Assembly: GCA_000697475.1 (NCBI GenBank)
Contig: JNEU01001003.1
Location: 248,001-312,000, forward strand
Length of the DNA stretch: 64,000 nucleotides
From: Lichtheimia corymbifera B2541
Taxonomy: Eukaryota; Mucoromycota; Mucoromycetes; Mucorales; Lichtheimiaceae
Reading direction: 5' to 3'
Position numbers and translations under genes: made by a program. Below the pieces are notes generated by a model, which was not told the origin of the DNA, did no database searches, and saw only the letters and a list, made by a program, of their open reading frames with translations. Positions 38,033-50,776 of this stretch are shown here, piece by piece. The first letter of the stretch is position 1, and the number at the start of each line of letters is the position of its first letter.

Positions 38033-41000
38033 TTACGCGTATGGGTTGGCACCTAAAACACGAATCAAAGGAGGCGTCTTGATCATCTCCACAGTGATCA
38101 GAACCTGGATCTTATCCAAGGCCTTGATAGTTTGGGTTCCAAGATCGGTGCTATAATTGGTACTTTCTGACAAGCGAGCTAGGACCATGGAAGCACGTTT
38201 GTTTTGTGTAGAGGTAGTGGGTTCTGGTTGCACGGAGGGTGGAGGACTGGGTGATTTTCCATTATGCATTTCTTCCAAGAGAGCCTCTTCATCCATATCA
38301 TCGTCTTCATCATCCGACATGGACCATGCACGTTGTTTGCCGGTCTTGGTGTCCACACCCTTAGTCCAATACATGGTAAGCGAGCGTGTCTCTTGATCAA
38401 ATTCAGAACGCCACACTGGCAAGTTGGCAAGATGAATACGTCGTTCCAAATTAAGCTCGGGGATCATAACATCAAAGTATTGCTCAAAGGCAGCCACCAC
38501 AAGCGCTTCACGGCGGACAACAGTGATATGGCTGGCATCAGCAGGACGAATACCACGCTTGCTAAGATACGACGCCATAAACAGCATGCTGCTTTGTTCA
38601 CGTGCATACAATGCAGCCTCCTTTTTCACATTGCAATGCTGCGCCAATTTTTGAACCGTGTCACGATCAAGGTAGAAGCGCTTTTCACCAGTAAGAGCAG
38701 TTTCGAGTTGTCGATGGCTGATAATGTCAGCGAAACGAGTCGATGGTGATGTAAAATGGGTGAACAATGGAACATTGAGAGCATAGTGCGAGTACTTGAG
38801 AATATCAAGGGTGCCAGTACAAAAGTATCGGGGTGGTTGCATTGTCTTGAGAACAATGATAGAGACCATCTTGCGAACATGGGGGTCTTCAATGGCCTCA
38901 ATCGAGCGTTCAATGCTGCCGGCACTAGACACATCCATATCCACGCCAATATGTTGTTTCACATAATCTTCAAGTTCGCGCTACAAAAAAATAAAGATAG
39001 GTAAGCATAAGCTATATGTTTGTCTGTGTATATGACTTACGATTCTGCGTTCATTAGGTGGTGCATGACGACGAAGCAAAGCTTGCTCTGGGAACTGGCT
39101 CGAGATCTTTTGGGCAACGCACTGATTTGCAAGCAACAAAAACTCCTTCAAGATCTTCAAAGCGGGTTTCTTAGCCTTGGTGGCGATGGATGATGGATCG
39201 TTCTTGTCATCGAAACCGAACTCAAGCTCGTCACGCATTTGGGTCATGATGCCATCTTTGGAACGTGAGCCATGCAACTCGTTGGCAATTCCATGTAAAG
39301 TACGTAGATCCTGAACAAGAGCATCTTGAAGTTCCTTGTCCGAAACAATGTCAGAGGTCAATTCATCGTCCAAAGCCTTTTGAGCATCATCCAATGTGAA
39401 TTGGGCGTGTGACCTATTATAATGCCTGTAAACACCATGTCCTTGTAAACCATGTGAAAGCACATATATACATACTTGACGATAGTTTTGCCAAACCAAG
39501 TATCCAAAATCTTGCCTGCCGAGCTGAGCTTCCAAACAACTGAAAACGCAAGTCTAAATTTAATTAGATTAGCAGGTGACACAAATAAATGCACTTTTGC
39601 TTCGTTGTGTTACCTTGGTTCATTGGGCACAAGGTTGGTCACTTGCTCAGTCAATTCCTTTGGCAAAATGGGTACTGCCTTGTGAATCAATTCCACGCGA
39701 ATCGCACGTGCACGGGCCTCCTTATCCATTGGAGAATGCGCCTTGATAAAGTGCGTAACATCACTAACATGCACACCAACTTCATAGGTATCATCTCCCA
39801 ACTTTTGGATCGAAAGTGCATTGTCGATAACTAAAAACACACAATCAGTATATATATTTTTAGCATCAGCATATATAAAGATGTACCTTCAGCACCAGCT
39901 TCGGCAAGTGTAAACACACGCACATTCTGCATATCACGTCTATTTGCAATCGTCTCCTCATCCATGGTGTATGGCAATGATGGCAAGCATCCCATAACAG
40001 CTTCAGGGAAATCAGTGTCTGTGACATTGTTGTCTGCCAGGATAGCTTGTGTTTGAACATCGAGATCGGCAATGGCACCAAGTTCGCGTTCCAATGTACC
40101 GAAAGGATGAAGCGATGTGATAGGCCAACGCTTAATGGAACCCTGAAATAGAATGTGAGAATCCCATCATGTAGACAACACACAGTACGTACCACAAACA
40201 ACTTGTTGGTATAAGCATCATTGTTCTCGACAAAATCGGCTGGGGCTTGCTCAATAGGGATGGCAATCAAAGGTACACGCTTATCAGTGGCCTTGAACCA
40301 TACAATCCTAGGTGCTTCCTTGGTAGGCTTTTGACCAGTCTCAGCCTTTTGTGCTTCTTCAGCCGCCTTTTCTTCTTGAGCACGTTTGTTGTTGGGACGC
40401 ATGAGTGTCAATGTACTATGTTTGTCGTACGAGAAAATGGATCAGTATATTGCATTTCCACTTTTGCACATCCATTCATTATTATCCACTTACCCGGAGA
40501 ACACCTGATTTTGTGCACGTTCAAGAATAGCAACAACGACACCACAATATTTGGGCTTGACAGTATCGACATCATCGTCACCACCGAAAATGATCTCGTT
40601 CTCATCCTCTTCATCAGGTAAACGCACTTTGACTTTGCCACCGTTACGAGCGAGCTTGGCTTCCTCCTTTTCACGTTTTTCACGCAAGACCTTTTCCACA
40701 TCCACCAAACGAATGGCCACCACGTCACCTTCAAGTGCACGGTTTCTGTCACGCGAGCCACATACATAGATATCCGCATCCAATTCATCACAGGCTACAT
40801 ACGCATCACTGCGATTGCGCTTGTTGACACGCAACATGCCACGGACCAGTTGACGTGCCCGGAAGAGTGGTGTAAGTGCTGAGAAAGGCAAATGGGCAAT
40901 AAACAAAGGACGTCGTTGATGAGGATTGGCATCATCTCGAGAAAAGTTGACACGGGTGGGTGTAAAAGGCACAAGGTTGAAAGAATTGCGATAGGTGGAT

Positions 41001-42263
41001 GAACGAGGTGAATAAGGCAACGCAGGAGAAGATACACCTATCATAAGGTACCCTATTAGTATCCTTGCTCTCTTACTTTCTCTCTATCCCTTTTTACTTA
41101 CTTGGTCTCCAGTCATTGTCAAAGTTGCGTGATGATCGGTGTGCAATCTTGTTAGTATCATCACCCAAATTCAGGGGCTTGTTGAACGTGATACGACGAT
41201 TCGCACGGCCATTACTTCCGGATCCGTTCTCAGACACTGTGGGGAGTTGCAATGATACACGCTTGGAATCACCACCATTATTAAGCTCAGGGGATTCGGA
41301 ATAGCGACGACTGAGAGAACGTAAAAGATCACTGGACATGGAGCTACGTGCTGATTGTCTGCGAGAAGATGGGGTTGACATGGATGTATCCGGTTTTTTG
41401 AATGTGCCCATAAGCTTGGCTTCTGCTTCAGCTCTAGCTGCCTCACGAGATAGCAATGTATCCTCATTCTCATCCTCAGCTTGTTCATTGGATGCTGAAA
41501 GTGATCGCATCATCATGCTGCTTCGACGACGATCCGCTTTTGAACCTGGAGCACCCGGAATTGGTAATAAGGATTGGATATCAATACTGCGTCTGTTGTT
41601 CCCGTTTTGTGATACACGTCGGTCATCGCCATTACCCTGGTTTGCTGATGCAGCTGCAGCAGAAGGTGGTCCAAAATAACTGCTGGAACGGCGACTGTTC
41701 CTTTTATTATTGCTGCTCGTACTTGTGCTAGGTGTCGGTTCTCGAGGAAGTGTTTTGAGAGTATTGATCATGGTTTGCAATGAATCGACAGTAACAGCAT
41801 CATCACCACCTGCAGCAGCAGCAGCGTTGCGTTGTTGTTGGTTCCTGAGACCTTGTGCACCATCATCTTCCTCCGCAAGGGTATGTAACCCAAAGTTAGT
41901 ATTCCGACGATTGCCATCATGATTGGATACAGTGATCGAAGCGGACTTGCTACGTTGATGACCACGTCCACCACGGCTATTGCGATTTTGCTGCTTGCTT
42001 CCGGATGAACGGTTGTTGTTGTTGTTATCCAGCTGACCAAATACTTGGAGGGATCGACGTTTATCAGCACGATTGGTTGAAGATGAAGGTCTCAAAGGCT
42101 AAAGAAACGAAGAAAATACAATGAGTGTGTGAGTGTATGTGTGTGAATATAATACAATCAAGTATAGTAGGGTGAGAATAATACATACAACAATTTCAGG
42201 TGGGTCAAAGAGACCTCGAGTACTCTCTGGAGCGGTTTGTTGTTCCAGAGTTTCGTGGTCCAT
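38033..42263 (-). CDS. Ssd1-like RNA-binding protein with inactive RNase II (RNB) domain
   Basis: Nine exons (42263-42189, 42098-41102, 41037-40494, 40415-40193, 40142-39887, 39830-39614, 39553-39476, 39413-39041, 38980-38033) give 1,236 aa, near the 1,250 of yeast Ssd1. Layout: an Arg/Ser/Asn-rich disordered N-terminus (about 1-350), cold-shock-type OB folds (VRGMLRVNKRNRSDAYV; NRALEGDVVAIRL), the RNB domain (about 640-1000) and a C-terminal S1-like region with an acidic insert. Ssd1 binds and represses mRNAs of cell-wall proteins and is a target of the NDR kinase Cbk1. The RNB active-site segment reads FTLAEAGAEVIDNALSI, where active enzymes have the pattern D-x5-D-x-D-D. Only one of the four aspartates remains (Asp701), so nuclease activity should be lost, as in known Ssd1 proteins. 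Confidence 0.93.
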
Positions 42264-43365
42264 GATGATGACGCGTGTATTGTTGAATAAAGAAAAGGAA
42301 CGGCTGAAGTTGGATATAGCTGGAAAAGGGAGAGAGAAAGAGAAGAAAGGAAAGAGAAAGAGAGAAGAGACGGATTCTTCGAAGCTTGGCGGAAGGACCT
42401 GTCGGGAAAAGAGAGAATGAAAGAGAGAATAAGCCAACAATGCATTGCCAAAACGGCAACTGGCAACGTGCCTGTAGTTCAATTTAAAGCTTGTCTTCTT
42501 AGTTGGTACTTGCTGAGCCACTCTCCATACTAGTGGGGGTCTAATGCACATTGATCATGCTTTGTTTGCCATAGATATAACTGCGTGTGTGAAACCACCA
42601 ATTATCAGTCGTTTTAGTCCAAGAAATTAAGATAATATACATACGTGGTAACTGTATAACGACTTGGCAATGCCCCACATTTAGCTGTTCAACAAAGGAA
42701 TCTTCAGGATGCTGTCCGAGTCCAACCGATTGAGACCGACACTAGAGCAAAGGCTTCTGCGATTGACAGCATTGGACGATGGCAATCAATTGAGGCAAAT
42801 AGAAAGTGGGTGAGAAAGAGAGAGGGAGAGAAAGAAAGAAAGAAAGAATCACATCGACGACAATAATAGACGTTTCCACAGCAACTGTATCCTTCCTCAT
42901 ACCCCATCCGATTTTATCTTTACGATCATATGCAACGTTAAAGGCAAAAGGATATTTTGACATTAATGCACACTCCTCCTTACTACTCCTTGTACAAATT
43001 GTACAAAGTGGAATATTTCTAATAAATCCAATGAACCGGATGATACTTTGCTATTGAATGAATCCTCGTTACATACATGTTATGGGTTGAAGCGATGGGA
43101 GTATTGTACCTGATCGTTGTCATGGAGCCATTTTTTCATACGTTGTGCAACCCCTCTTTTTTGACAGGCGTGTACTACTTTATGCTTGATACCTTTAACG
43201 ATAGTAATTGATCCTTTTTGACCAAGACCAACATTACTTATCTTACATATGTGTCTGGATCGAGAAATGACATTTTAGACAGAACAAGCACGCTTTTTAT
43301 CCCATAAAGTAGTCATCTACAGCATCATGGTTTATTCATCCATAAAATAATTTATCTACAAGAAC
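42264..43365. other. 1.1 kb intergenic region
   Basis: This holds the Ssd1-like promoter and C/T-rich leader (A/G as printed, 42330-42420), a GAAA/GAGA-rich patch at about 42815-42850 and the 3' flank of the GlyRS gene. Short open frames are motif-free. No gene is recognised. Confidence 0.55.
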
Positions 43366-45747
43366 TTATTGCTCCTCCTTGAGGATCTTGAGGATGTTTT
43401 CAAAGCTGTCACGGATTTGCTTGGTGGAATCACGATAACGGAGGGTTACAGTGTTGTCCTCAACGGTCTGGAAATCAACCGTGATAGCATAGGGAATACC
43501 AAGTTCATCATTACGGGAGTAACGACGGCCAATGGAAGCACCGCTGTCATCAGTACGAGTGGAGACACCATTTTGACGAAGAGCGCGAGAGAACTTTCTC
43601 ACAAATGGGTCGAAAGCGGCGTTTGCAGAAAGAGGCAAGATGCAGCACTTGAAAGGTGCGACAATAGGAGGGAACGACAAGACGTTACGAGCCTCATCGT
43701 CTTCACGCACCCACCAGCTGTGCTCCAAAAGAGCGTAAAGGATACGACCAAGACCGAACGAGGGCTCAATGACATTGGGAGTATATTCACGGACTATAAA
43801 CATCCATGTGTTAGTGATCCAACAACATACACCTCATATAAAGAAAAAGTAATAGCTTACCGTGTTCAGTCACCTTTGCCTTTTGAACGGATACATCATC
43901 CTTGCTGACTTCAAACTTGTCACTGCCAACCTCGACTTGTGCAACACCGTTGGCTTCAAGATCCTTTTGGAGTTGGGCAAAGCATTCGTCAGTGTAAGAC
44001 AAAATGGCTTCTTCGACAGCCTTGGCATTCTTCTTGAACTTGGGACCAAAGGTCTTCTTGTTGATCTCGACTTGCCATTTCTCAACGACACGGGGTTCAG
44101 CAAGCTGTTCACGGACAACCAACTTCTCCTTGGTGCGAACAGAGTGCACAGTCAAATCATAAGCCGATCGATCAGCGCAACCAACACATTCAATCCAACC
44201 CTATAAAAAATGATGAGTGCTCACGATTCCCATAATTGCATCAATACAATCATACTTACGTAGCTGGTTTGAATTTCAGCATCCCAACAATCGCAGGCAT
44301 AGTGAGCCATTTCGTTATCCATGTGCTGACGGAATCGGAGGCGATCACGCTTGATACCAATCTTGAGCAAGAATTGGTAGATACGAGCAAGGAAGTAACC
44401 GAGAGTTTGGTTATCGACAATACCCTAATCACAAACATCCAATGTCAGCCATTCAACGATCCATGTTGTATCTCTGGTTCCAAAAATATACCTTTTCAAC
44501 AGCTTCACCAACGGTCATTTCCTGCAACTCAGTCTTGCCACTCAATTGAACATCCTTGGGCAAGAAACGCATGACAGTATCCTTGACATCATTGTAGCCG
44601 GGATGGTTCTTGTTGTCGGGATCGACGTAGTGCTCAATTTCAGCCATGGTGAACTCACTATATGATCAAATGGGTGAGTCATCCTGTTGTAGTCACCTTG
44701 ATTGACCTTTGTACCACATACCGTACACGCAACAAACCAGAGCGAGGGCTGATCTCGTTACGGAAAGCACGACCCACTTGGGCAGAAGCAAAAGGCATCT
44801 TTTCATTGTTGAATTCAAGCAACTTTTTAAAGTTGAGGAATTGACCTTGAGCAGTCTCTGGACGCAAGTAGCTATTAAATGGAGATCAGCCATGTATCCA
44901 TTATAATCCTTTTTCCTTGCTTTATCTTACCCCTTGAGTTGACCAGTAGGACCAATTTGACTCTCAAACATCAAGTTGAATTCTTGGGGTTCCGAAAGCT
45001 CGTTGCCAGATTCAGGAGAGCGAATGTTGTACTTTTTGATGATCTCAGTAAGCTCGGGACCACCATAGTTGTCAATCTATACCCAACAATGTCAATGATT
45101 TTTGTCCATATCCATCCAATTACACACACAACACACACAAACATACTTGAGCCAAGATTTCCTCATAAGCCTTGCGTTCTTCCTCAGGCAATTCGACAGC
45201 AACAACGGTGCCCTTTTTCTTCTTTTTCTTATCGGATTTTTGGGCAGTGGTAGCGACAGCAGCAGCATCAGCATCGGTAGCACCAGCCTTGGCAGCACGA
45301 GCCTGACGATCACCCAAAAGGCGAGCTTCGAGGACAGCTTCAACCAAGTGATCAGCACGGAAAATCTCGCCGTTCTTAAGATCCTTGCACATCCAGTCAG
45401 CAAACTTATCCACGTGACCCGAGGTCTTGAGGACGTCGTGAGTGGTCATGATGGTAGTGTCGAGTTCGAGCATCTCCTCCTCGAGCACAAAGTGATTGCG
45501 CCATTGCGAAATGATATTGTTCAACAATGCACAACCAGTGGGGCCAAAGTCATAGAAACCGGCAACACCTTGTAAAAGAAAGACGCGTCAATCACATAGA
45601 CTTTGTCAAGCCATTGCGCACACACACCACCACCACCCATGTCCACTACTGCTTACCGCCATAGATTTGGAAGGAAGGAGCATAAAAGAAACGCTTGGTA
45701 AGCAATTGCTCCAAAGCAGTACGGTCAAATTGTTTATCGGCAGACAT
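43366..45747 (-). CDS. GRS1: Glycyl-tRNA synthetase (class II)
   Basis: The enzyme charges tRNA-Gly with glycine. In fungi one gene often serves both cytosol and mitochondria. Eight exons: 45747-45657, 45568-45147, 45076-44931, 44871-44722, 44657-44492, 44424-44260, 44200-43861, 43793-43366; 635 aa (yeast Grs1 is 690). Class II motifs: [19 protein letters not shown] (motif 1 area), [19 protein letters not shown] (motif 2) and [16 protein letters not shown] (motif 3). [11 protein letters not shown] and [16 protein letters not shown] are diagnostic of eukaryotic GlyRS. A lysine-rich insert (SDKKKKKKG) sits at about 140. The C-terminal anticodon-binding domain ends the protein. There is no obvious presequence from this Met, so a mitochondrial form would need an upstream non-AUG start, as in yeast; I saw none I could support. 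The promoter is shared head-to-head with AK6. Confidence 0.97.
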
Positions 45748-46087
45748 TGTCTCTTCTCGTCAAGAGTGAAAGCGGCAAGTGGAATATCCACCACCCAATT
45801 GAGCGGGCTGTCTTTGGAGGAGTACACAAGCCACTCTGGTTTCATTTGACTCATGTCGCATTACAATGATATCTGGCTCATATTGACGCATTCAACTTCC
45901 TTTTCAGTAATACCCAATTGCACCAAATCATTCTTATCAATAAAGCATACGAATGCACGTGATCCATGGATAGGTGTATGTGAATGTATAAACGAGTGAT
46001 AGGGAGCAGGGCACGTGATTGGTAGGGAAAAAAAGTATGCAAAAGGCGACCTGATTCTTTATCGGAACTGCAATACTCCTCTTCCAC
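45748..46087. promoter_or_regulatory. Head-to-head promoter, GlyRS / AK6
   Basis: A 340 bp gap separates divergent start codons of two genes serving translation and ribosome production. No clear TATA box was seen. A GGGCACGTGAT E-box-like element (CACGTG) occurs at 46012-46017, and a second partial CACGTG-like site (GCACGTGATC) lies at 45955-45963. Confidence 0.5.
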
Positions 46088-46766
46088 ATGTCCGATTCAG
46101 ATTCTGACGCACGATCGATCGCTAGCATGGATCGCGATCTACCCAATATTCTGGTCACTGGTACTCCTGGTACAGGAAAGACTACAACAAGCGAAGCGAT
46201 CGCCAACGCTACCGGTTTGCAACATATCAACGTCGGTGAACTTGTCAAGCGTAAACAGTTGCACGAAGGCTACCTTGCCGAGTATGATACCCATATCCTG
46301 GATGAAGACAAGGTATTTTATTCAAGTTGATAGTATATATGTCACTCTCTCTAATGTAATATCATAGCTTATTGACGAGATGGAAGACATGATGCAAGAA
46401 GGCGGCAAGGTGGTGGATTTCCATACATGCGAGATTTTCCCAGAACGATGGTTCGACCTTGTTCTCGTATTGCGAGCAGATACTTCACCATTATACGATC
46501 GTATGGAGAAGCGGTAAGCATTGGTTGGTTGCTATGGGATACCATGTATACTCATATGATGCGAACTTTGTAGTGGATACAACCAACGAAAGTTACAAGA
46601 GAACATCGAATGTGAGATTATGCAAGTTGTGCTCGAAAGTGCACGAGAGTCCTACGCACAAGAAATCGTTGTCGAGTTACCGAGCAACAATGTGGACGAT
46701 ATGGAAAGCAACGTGGATCGTGTCAAACAATGGCTTGAAGCATGGAAACAGCAACATGGCAAATGA
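46088..46766 (+). CDS. FAP7: Adenylate kinase isoenzyme 6 / Fap7-like ribosome assembly ATPase
   Basis: Three exons (46088-46312, 46368-46513, 46574-46766) give 187 aa. The P-loop GTPGTGKTT lies at about residues 25-33 after an acidic Ser-rich N-terminus. INVGELVK and EGYLAEYDTHILDED follow, then HTCEIFPERWFDLVLVLRAD and LYDRMEKRGYNQRKLQENIECEI split over motifs typical of AK6. AK6/Fap7 (hCINAP) has adenylate kinase and ATPase activity and helps late 40S maturation with uS11 in nucleus and cytoplasm. Length and all nucleotide-binding motifs match the family. The gene converges with the phosphoesterase, 142 bp between stops. Confidence 0.95.
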
Positions 46767-46908
46767 AGGAGGACAAAGGGCGCGCTCTTTTATACATAGA
46801 TGACAATGTAGCCAATCAACCAGCAATTGGATCTTTTTTTTTGTTCTCAATGAATGGATGGGATGGGAGGAGTTATTCTAATACAACTATATAAAACATG
46901 GCATTTTT

Positions 46909-48102
46909 TCAAAGATCAAAGCCAACTGCGTCTTTATCATGTTGACCCAAATCACCGAGATCCCACTATAATTCCATATTTGTCAGAGTTGGTTTCTAGG
47001 CAACAAAGGGTGGATTCTGGGGTACTTACGTTATTCTCAATGGTGCGAAGCAGCGAGTAGTGGTCATATTTCTTATGGTCCTTGCGGGATTTGCTAGAGC
47101 GTTTAAAGTCGGGGCCAAAGAGAGCTGCATAAACACGGTTGCTTTTGGTATTGCTGTCATCCTCATCAAACGTCACCACAAACATTGTGTTCTTGCTGAA
47201 GGCAGATTTCTTGATACGTGGTTCAAGGAACTTTTTGAGCCACTTTGCACCGTAGTCCATGTCAGTGTCATGTGCATCATTCTTGAGCTATTATAGTAAT
47301 AAACGTGAATACTGCATTGTTGCTGGGAAAAAGGGTATCTTACATTGGGTGTATAATACACGTATTGTGGGACTTTGTCATCCTTGATATCCTTGTCAAG
47401 TTGATCAGCATTGACAATGTTGGCACAACGCTTCTTATTGTTGCGGATATTCTTGAAGGAGATGAATGGATTATGCTTGCGTGCATAGTTATCAATATCC
47501 ATATGGCTATTGCATCCACCAGGATAATCTTCTTGATAGGTCTTCCATAAGATTTGCTTCTTTTCCAACAAGTCAACAATCGTATCTCGGTCAAAGTTGG
47601 ATTCGTCATCCTCTTTAGTGCCCTTGGTCGAGCCACTGATCATAGCAATCTGAAGAAATATACATCCATCGTCAGTATGAGGGGTATTGCTACCCGTATG
47701 TAGAAATTTTATGCACATACGTAATTGGGCTGCGAGGGATGGGATGTGCCATGGTAGTTTGTAAGCAAAACGCCTATATAAAAGGAGCACCAATGGATGG
47801 GTTTTATTATTATGGCATTGTGTGTGTGTGTGTGTGTTTTCATCGAGCATACCATTATGACGACCGGGCAATGACTTGAGGTACTTGTTTTTCATGGCTG
47901 TGCTATAATCTTTGTTTTCGAAAACGATGATCACGACTCGATCAAAATGCTTCCCAGGGACGATGGTGGTAGATGAGTTGTTGTGGTGTGATCCAACATC
48001 GATATCGGAAGAGTGGTGATGATGATGATTGTGATGAGGAGCTGCCTGGGCCAGCCAGAACATGATTGTGGATGTAGCAAGGGTCAACAAGGAAAGTCTC
48101 AT
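46909..48102 (-). CDS. Secreted phosphoesterase / acid phosphatase (PF04185-type)
   Basis: Five exons (48102-47853, 47773-47721, 47649-47344, 47287-47030, 46965-46909) give 307 aa. Residues 1-21 are a signal peptide (MRLSLLTLATS start, AQAA at the cut). A His-rich stretch (about 22-46) follows and could bind metal. The phosphoesterase core shows IIVFENKDY, TNYHGTSHPSQPNY, FVVTFDEDD and IENNWDLGDLG, matching fungal acid phosphatases and phospholipase-C-like enzymes of this family. It is likely secreted or vacuolar, releasing phosphate from organic esters; the exact substrate is not known. A TATAAAAG box lies about 87 bp upstream (48189-48196, reverse strand). Intron 1 carries a GT/CA microsatellite. 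Confidence 0.9.
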
Positions 48103-49157
48103 TGTGTAGACGTGGAGTATATATGATAACAAAGAATGGAATGGGTGGTGATGCTGTTGGCTATGCATACCGTCGTTCTGAATGAAGGCTTTTATAAGTG
48201 TCTTTGTCTTGAGTCAATGTCCACCAAATTGATTGTGATAATCAACTTGCATTGACGTGTCTCCTTGATCGATGGCAATTGAGCAGCTGCTACATCACCA
48301 CCACCGTGCATACTTTGCAGCTATGGTAAATAGCTTACAATCCAATATTTTCTCGTTGATTGGCCATCAGGTGGTGTCGTCTGACACCACGTGAGGTATC
48401 TTCCTTATGGATAAAAAAGCAAATAACTTTGACGCTGACCTCTTCTTCAAGATGCATTACAATGAATGGGTGCTGCGTAATAATAATTCAGGGGCATTAT
48501 GCATTTTGTGTTCTCGAGTACAGATACAAACACCGACTGCAAATGGTAGCTGAAGCGTGGGTTTGATCTCCTTACATTGGTAAGAGCAATATGGCGTGAG
48601 CAAATGCCAAGGAGTTGGAAGGAGAAAAGAATATGCCATAATTATCGGTTGCTATAGGTGATTGCCATGTGTGCACTCAGCAGGCATCATTGAGCACGCC
48701 ACGGGTTATCAATTTCAGAATCATCCTTAAAGTTCCAGGTGGTCTTGTTGTTAGTCAAAGAACCGATTATGTATCTTTTAGAAAACACCTGCCTACGTTG
48801 CATACATACATCCTACAGCAATTCAGATAAACGTGCCGTGATCATAATAGAGGCTGCTACTTCGCTGTATTCTGACCTCTTCATCTTTCCTCACACCTTC
48901 GATAATGATAAAGTATTAACATGGGTTTTACTTGCATACAAAGAGCAGTCTCTTTATTGTAACATAATATATATCAAATAGAAAGATTGGAGGGATTCTT
49001 ATCTTGATGATGACGGACGACCAAATATATTGCACCAAAAAGGGGAGGAGTATAATTTTGCGAGTGTAAATGTGAGTGTGAAAGAAACGAGAGGTTGGTA
49101 TGAGAGCGACAATACTCGAAGCTTTTGGTTTGCTGCAGTGTGGATAGGACTCCATGT
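48103..49157. other. 1.06 kb intergenic region
   Basis: The phosphoesterase promoter, with TATAAAAG at 48189-48196 on the minus strand, and the MGST3 3' flank. No gene is recognised; the open frames are short and motif-free. Confidence 0.55.
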
Positions 49158-49860
49158 TTAGTGGCTAAGCATGGTGTAAAGGGTGCTGACAGACATGCCG
49201 AGAAGACCAAGCAAAGCGACATAGCTGAACACACCACGCATACGCTTGCTGGGGTTACCGGTCAAGTAGCCGGAGGAGAAGAAGAAACGACCCACAAGGA
49301 AAACGGCACCTGCAACGGATGCATAAACGGGGTACTTGATACCACCGATCAACAAAAAGGTGGAGTAGATGGGGTACATCTCCAAGGTGTTCTTTTGGTT
49401 GCAGAAAAAAGCATAGGTTAAGACAAGAGTTTATGCATATTTCTTGTCTGTAGAGACGACACTTACCTGATGGACACGTTGAGCACAGTTGAAGAGGTTC
49501 TTCTTAGGATCGTTCTCAGCCTCGGCCTTATCAGCATAAGCTATAGTGTATAATAATCGAAGGTTAGAAGGAATAATAACAACGCATATGCTAGAAGGAG
49601 CTTTGTTGCTCTTTAGCATTAGGAGAAAAGAAGTTGATCACTTGCCATATGGGTAAGGCACACCGGCAGCTCGTCGGTACTTGCCGGTTTGGGCGCCGAG
49701 AGTGAACAAGTAGAAAGCACTGGCGGCAAAAGTGGTCAAAACCTATGTTAAGGATCGTTTTTGTGTGTGTGTTAATACGGAACGTCGAGTAATAAGTGAT
49801 GAGGGTTATATATATATAACATACGTAGCCGTATTCGTGGGGAAGTTCAATAGCAACCAT
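49158..49860 (-). CDS. MAPEG-family microsomal glutathione S-transferase, MGST3-like
   Basis: A four-helix membrane enzyme of the ER or outer mitochondrial membrane that conjugates or reduces hydrophobic substrates with glutathione. Four exons (49860-49825, 49742-49646, 49540-49467, 49391-49158) give 146 aa, normal for MGST3. Conserved segments: HEYGYVLTTF, KYRRAAGVPYPYAYAD, DPKKNLFNCAQRVHQNTLE (glutathione-site region) and a GRFFFSSGYLTGNPSKR loop before the last helix. Intron 3' of VPYPY (49541-49645) has a GC donor (ATG|GCAAGT) required by frame. The last acceptor is AAAAG, weaker than the usual TAG/CAG. Confidence 0.93.
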
Positions 49861-50776
49861 TGTTCGATTTTGTGTAATGAAGGACAAAAGCAGTGAGGCT
49901 CGACCGAGGAGCTTATATATCAAATGTGGCACATTATCTAACCCAGAAACAAAAAACAAATTGCTTACGCAAGCGGTCGTCAAGGCTTCCCTGATCTCCG
50001 CATTCATTCGTCAAGCTGACGCGTTCAGTTGCTCCCTTTACTTAGCACTGGTTTCATTTCCTAAATAGGAGTATTCTCTTTGGGACAAGTCCTATGTGTT
50101 TGCAAAGGCAAAAGCGCGTGGCTTCCGTTACACATTGCTCCATATGAAAACCTCGAATGATTTCTCATTGATAATCCAATATTAGGTGTTCCATGCACAC
50201 GCAGTAGAATGTAACAGGGCTTTTTGTCGGCTTTGATCATTTTACTGGCCGCTGCGTTGCTGATGATAATGCACCCCAATACCAGGATGATGTTCTTTAC
50301 TGCTGCATGTTACACAACCGGAAAGCAAGCCGTGATAAGCACAGCTGAATATGATCAAAACACTGAGCATTGATGTTTTTTTGCTTATCCATTCATTGAC
50401 GACAGCATACATAATACATGGGACTGCGAATGCGTAATATTCCATCATGATCCATAATCGATTGTTCCATTGGTGCACGTGGCTCTTCCGATTTGCGCAT
50501 AATGCTCAATGTAGAGGATCGGTTTTTATTTGACATGTGCTACCGCTATACGTATACAACTACAGCATCCCCCATCACAGTTGCCAACTTCACATCACTA
50601 CCAGCGGCGGAATCTCTTGACGTCCCATAATATCCTTTCAGCTTTGTGAGTCCTCTTCGCTCGATATGTATTCTGTCGGGGTGATCGATGGATGACACCT
50701 GCGCTTTACCCATTACAGTCGATAATGTAAATGCAGATTCAAAAGAGTCGGGCTATTGGACATAAAACAAGGATAG
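49861..50776. other. Intergenic 916 bp
   Basis: Promoter side of MGST3 and 3' flank of the membrane protein. Only short open frames without motifs are present. No gene is recognised. Confidence 0.55.

Noticed and set aside
38264..38749. 161-codon plus-strand open frame
   Set aside because: Shadow of the Ssd1-like gene on the opposite strand.
45102..45575. 157-codon plus-strand open frame
   Set aside because: Shadow of glycyl-tRNA synthetase.
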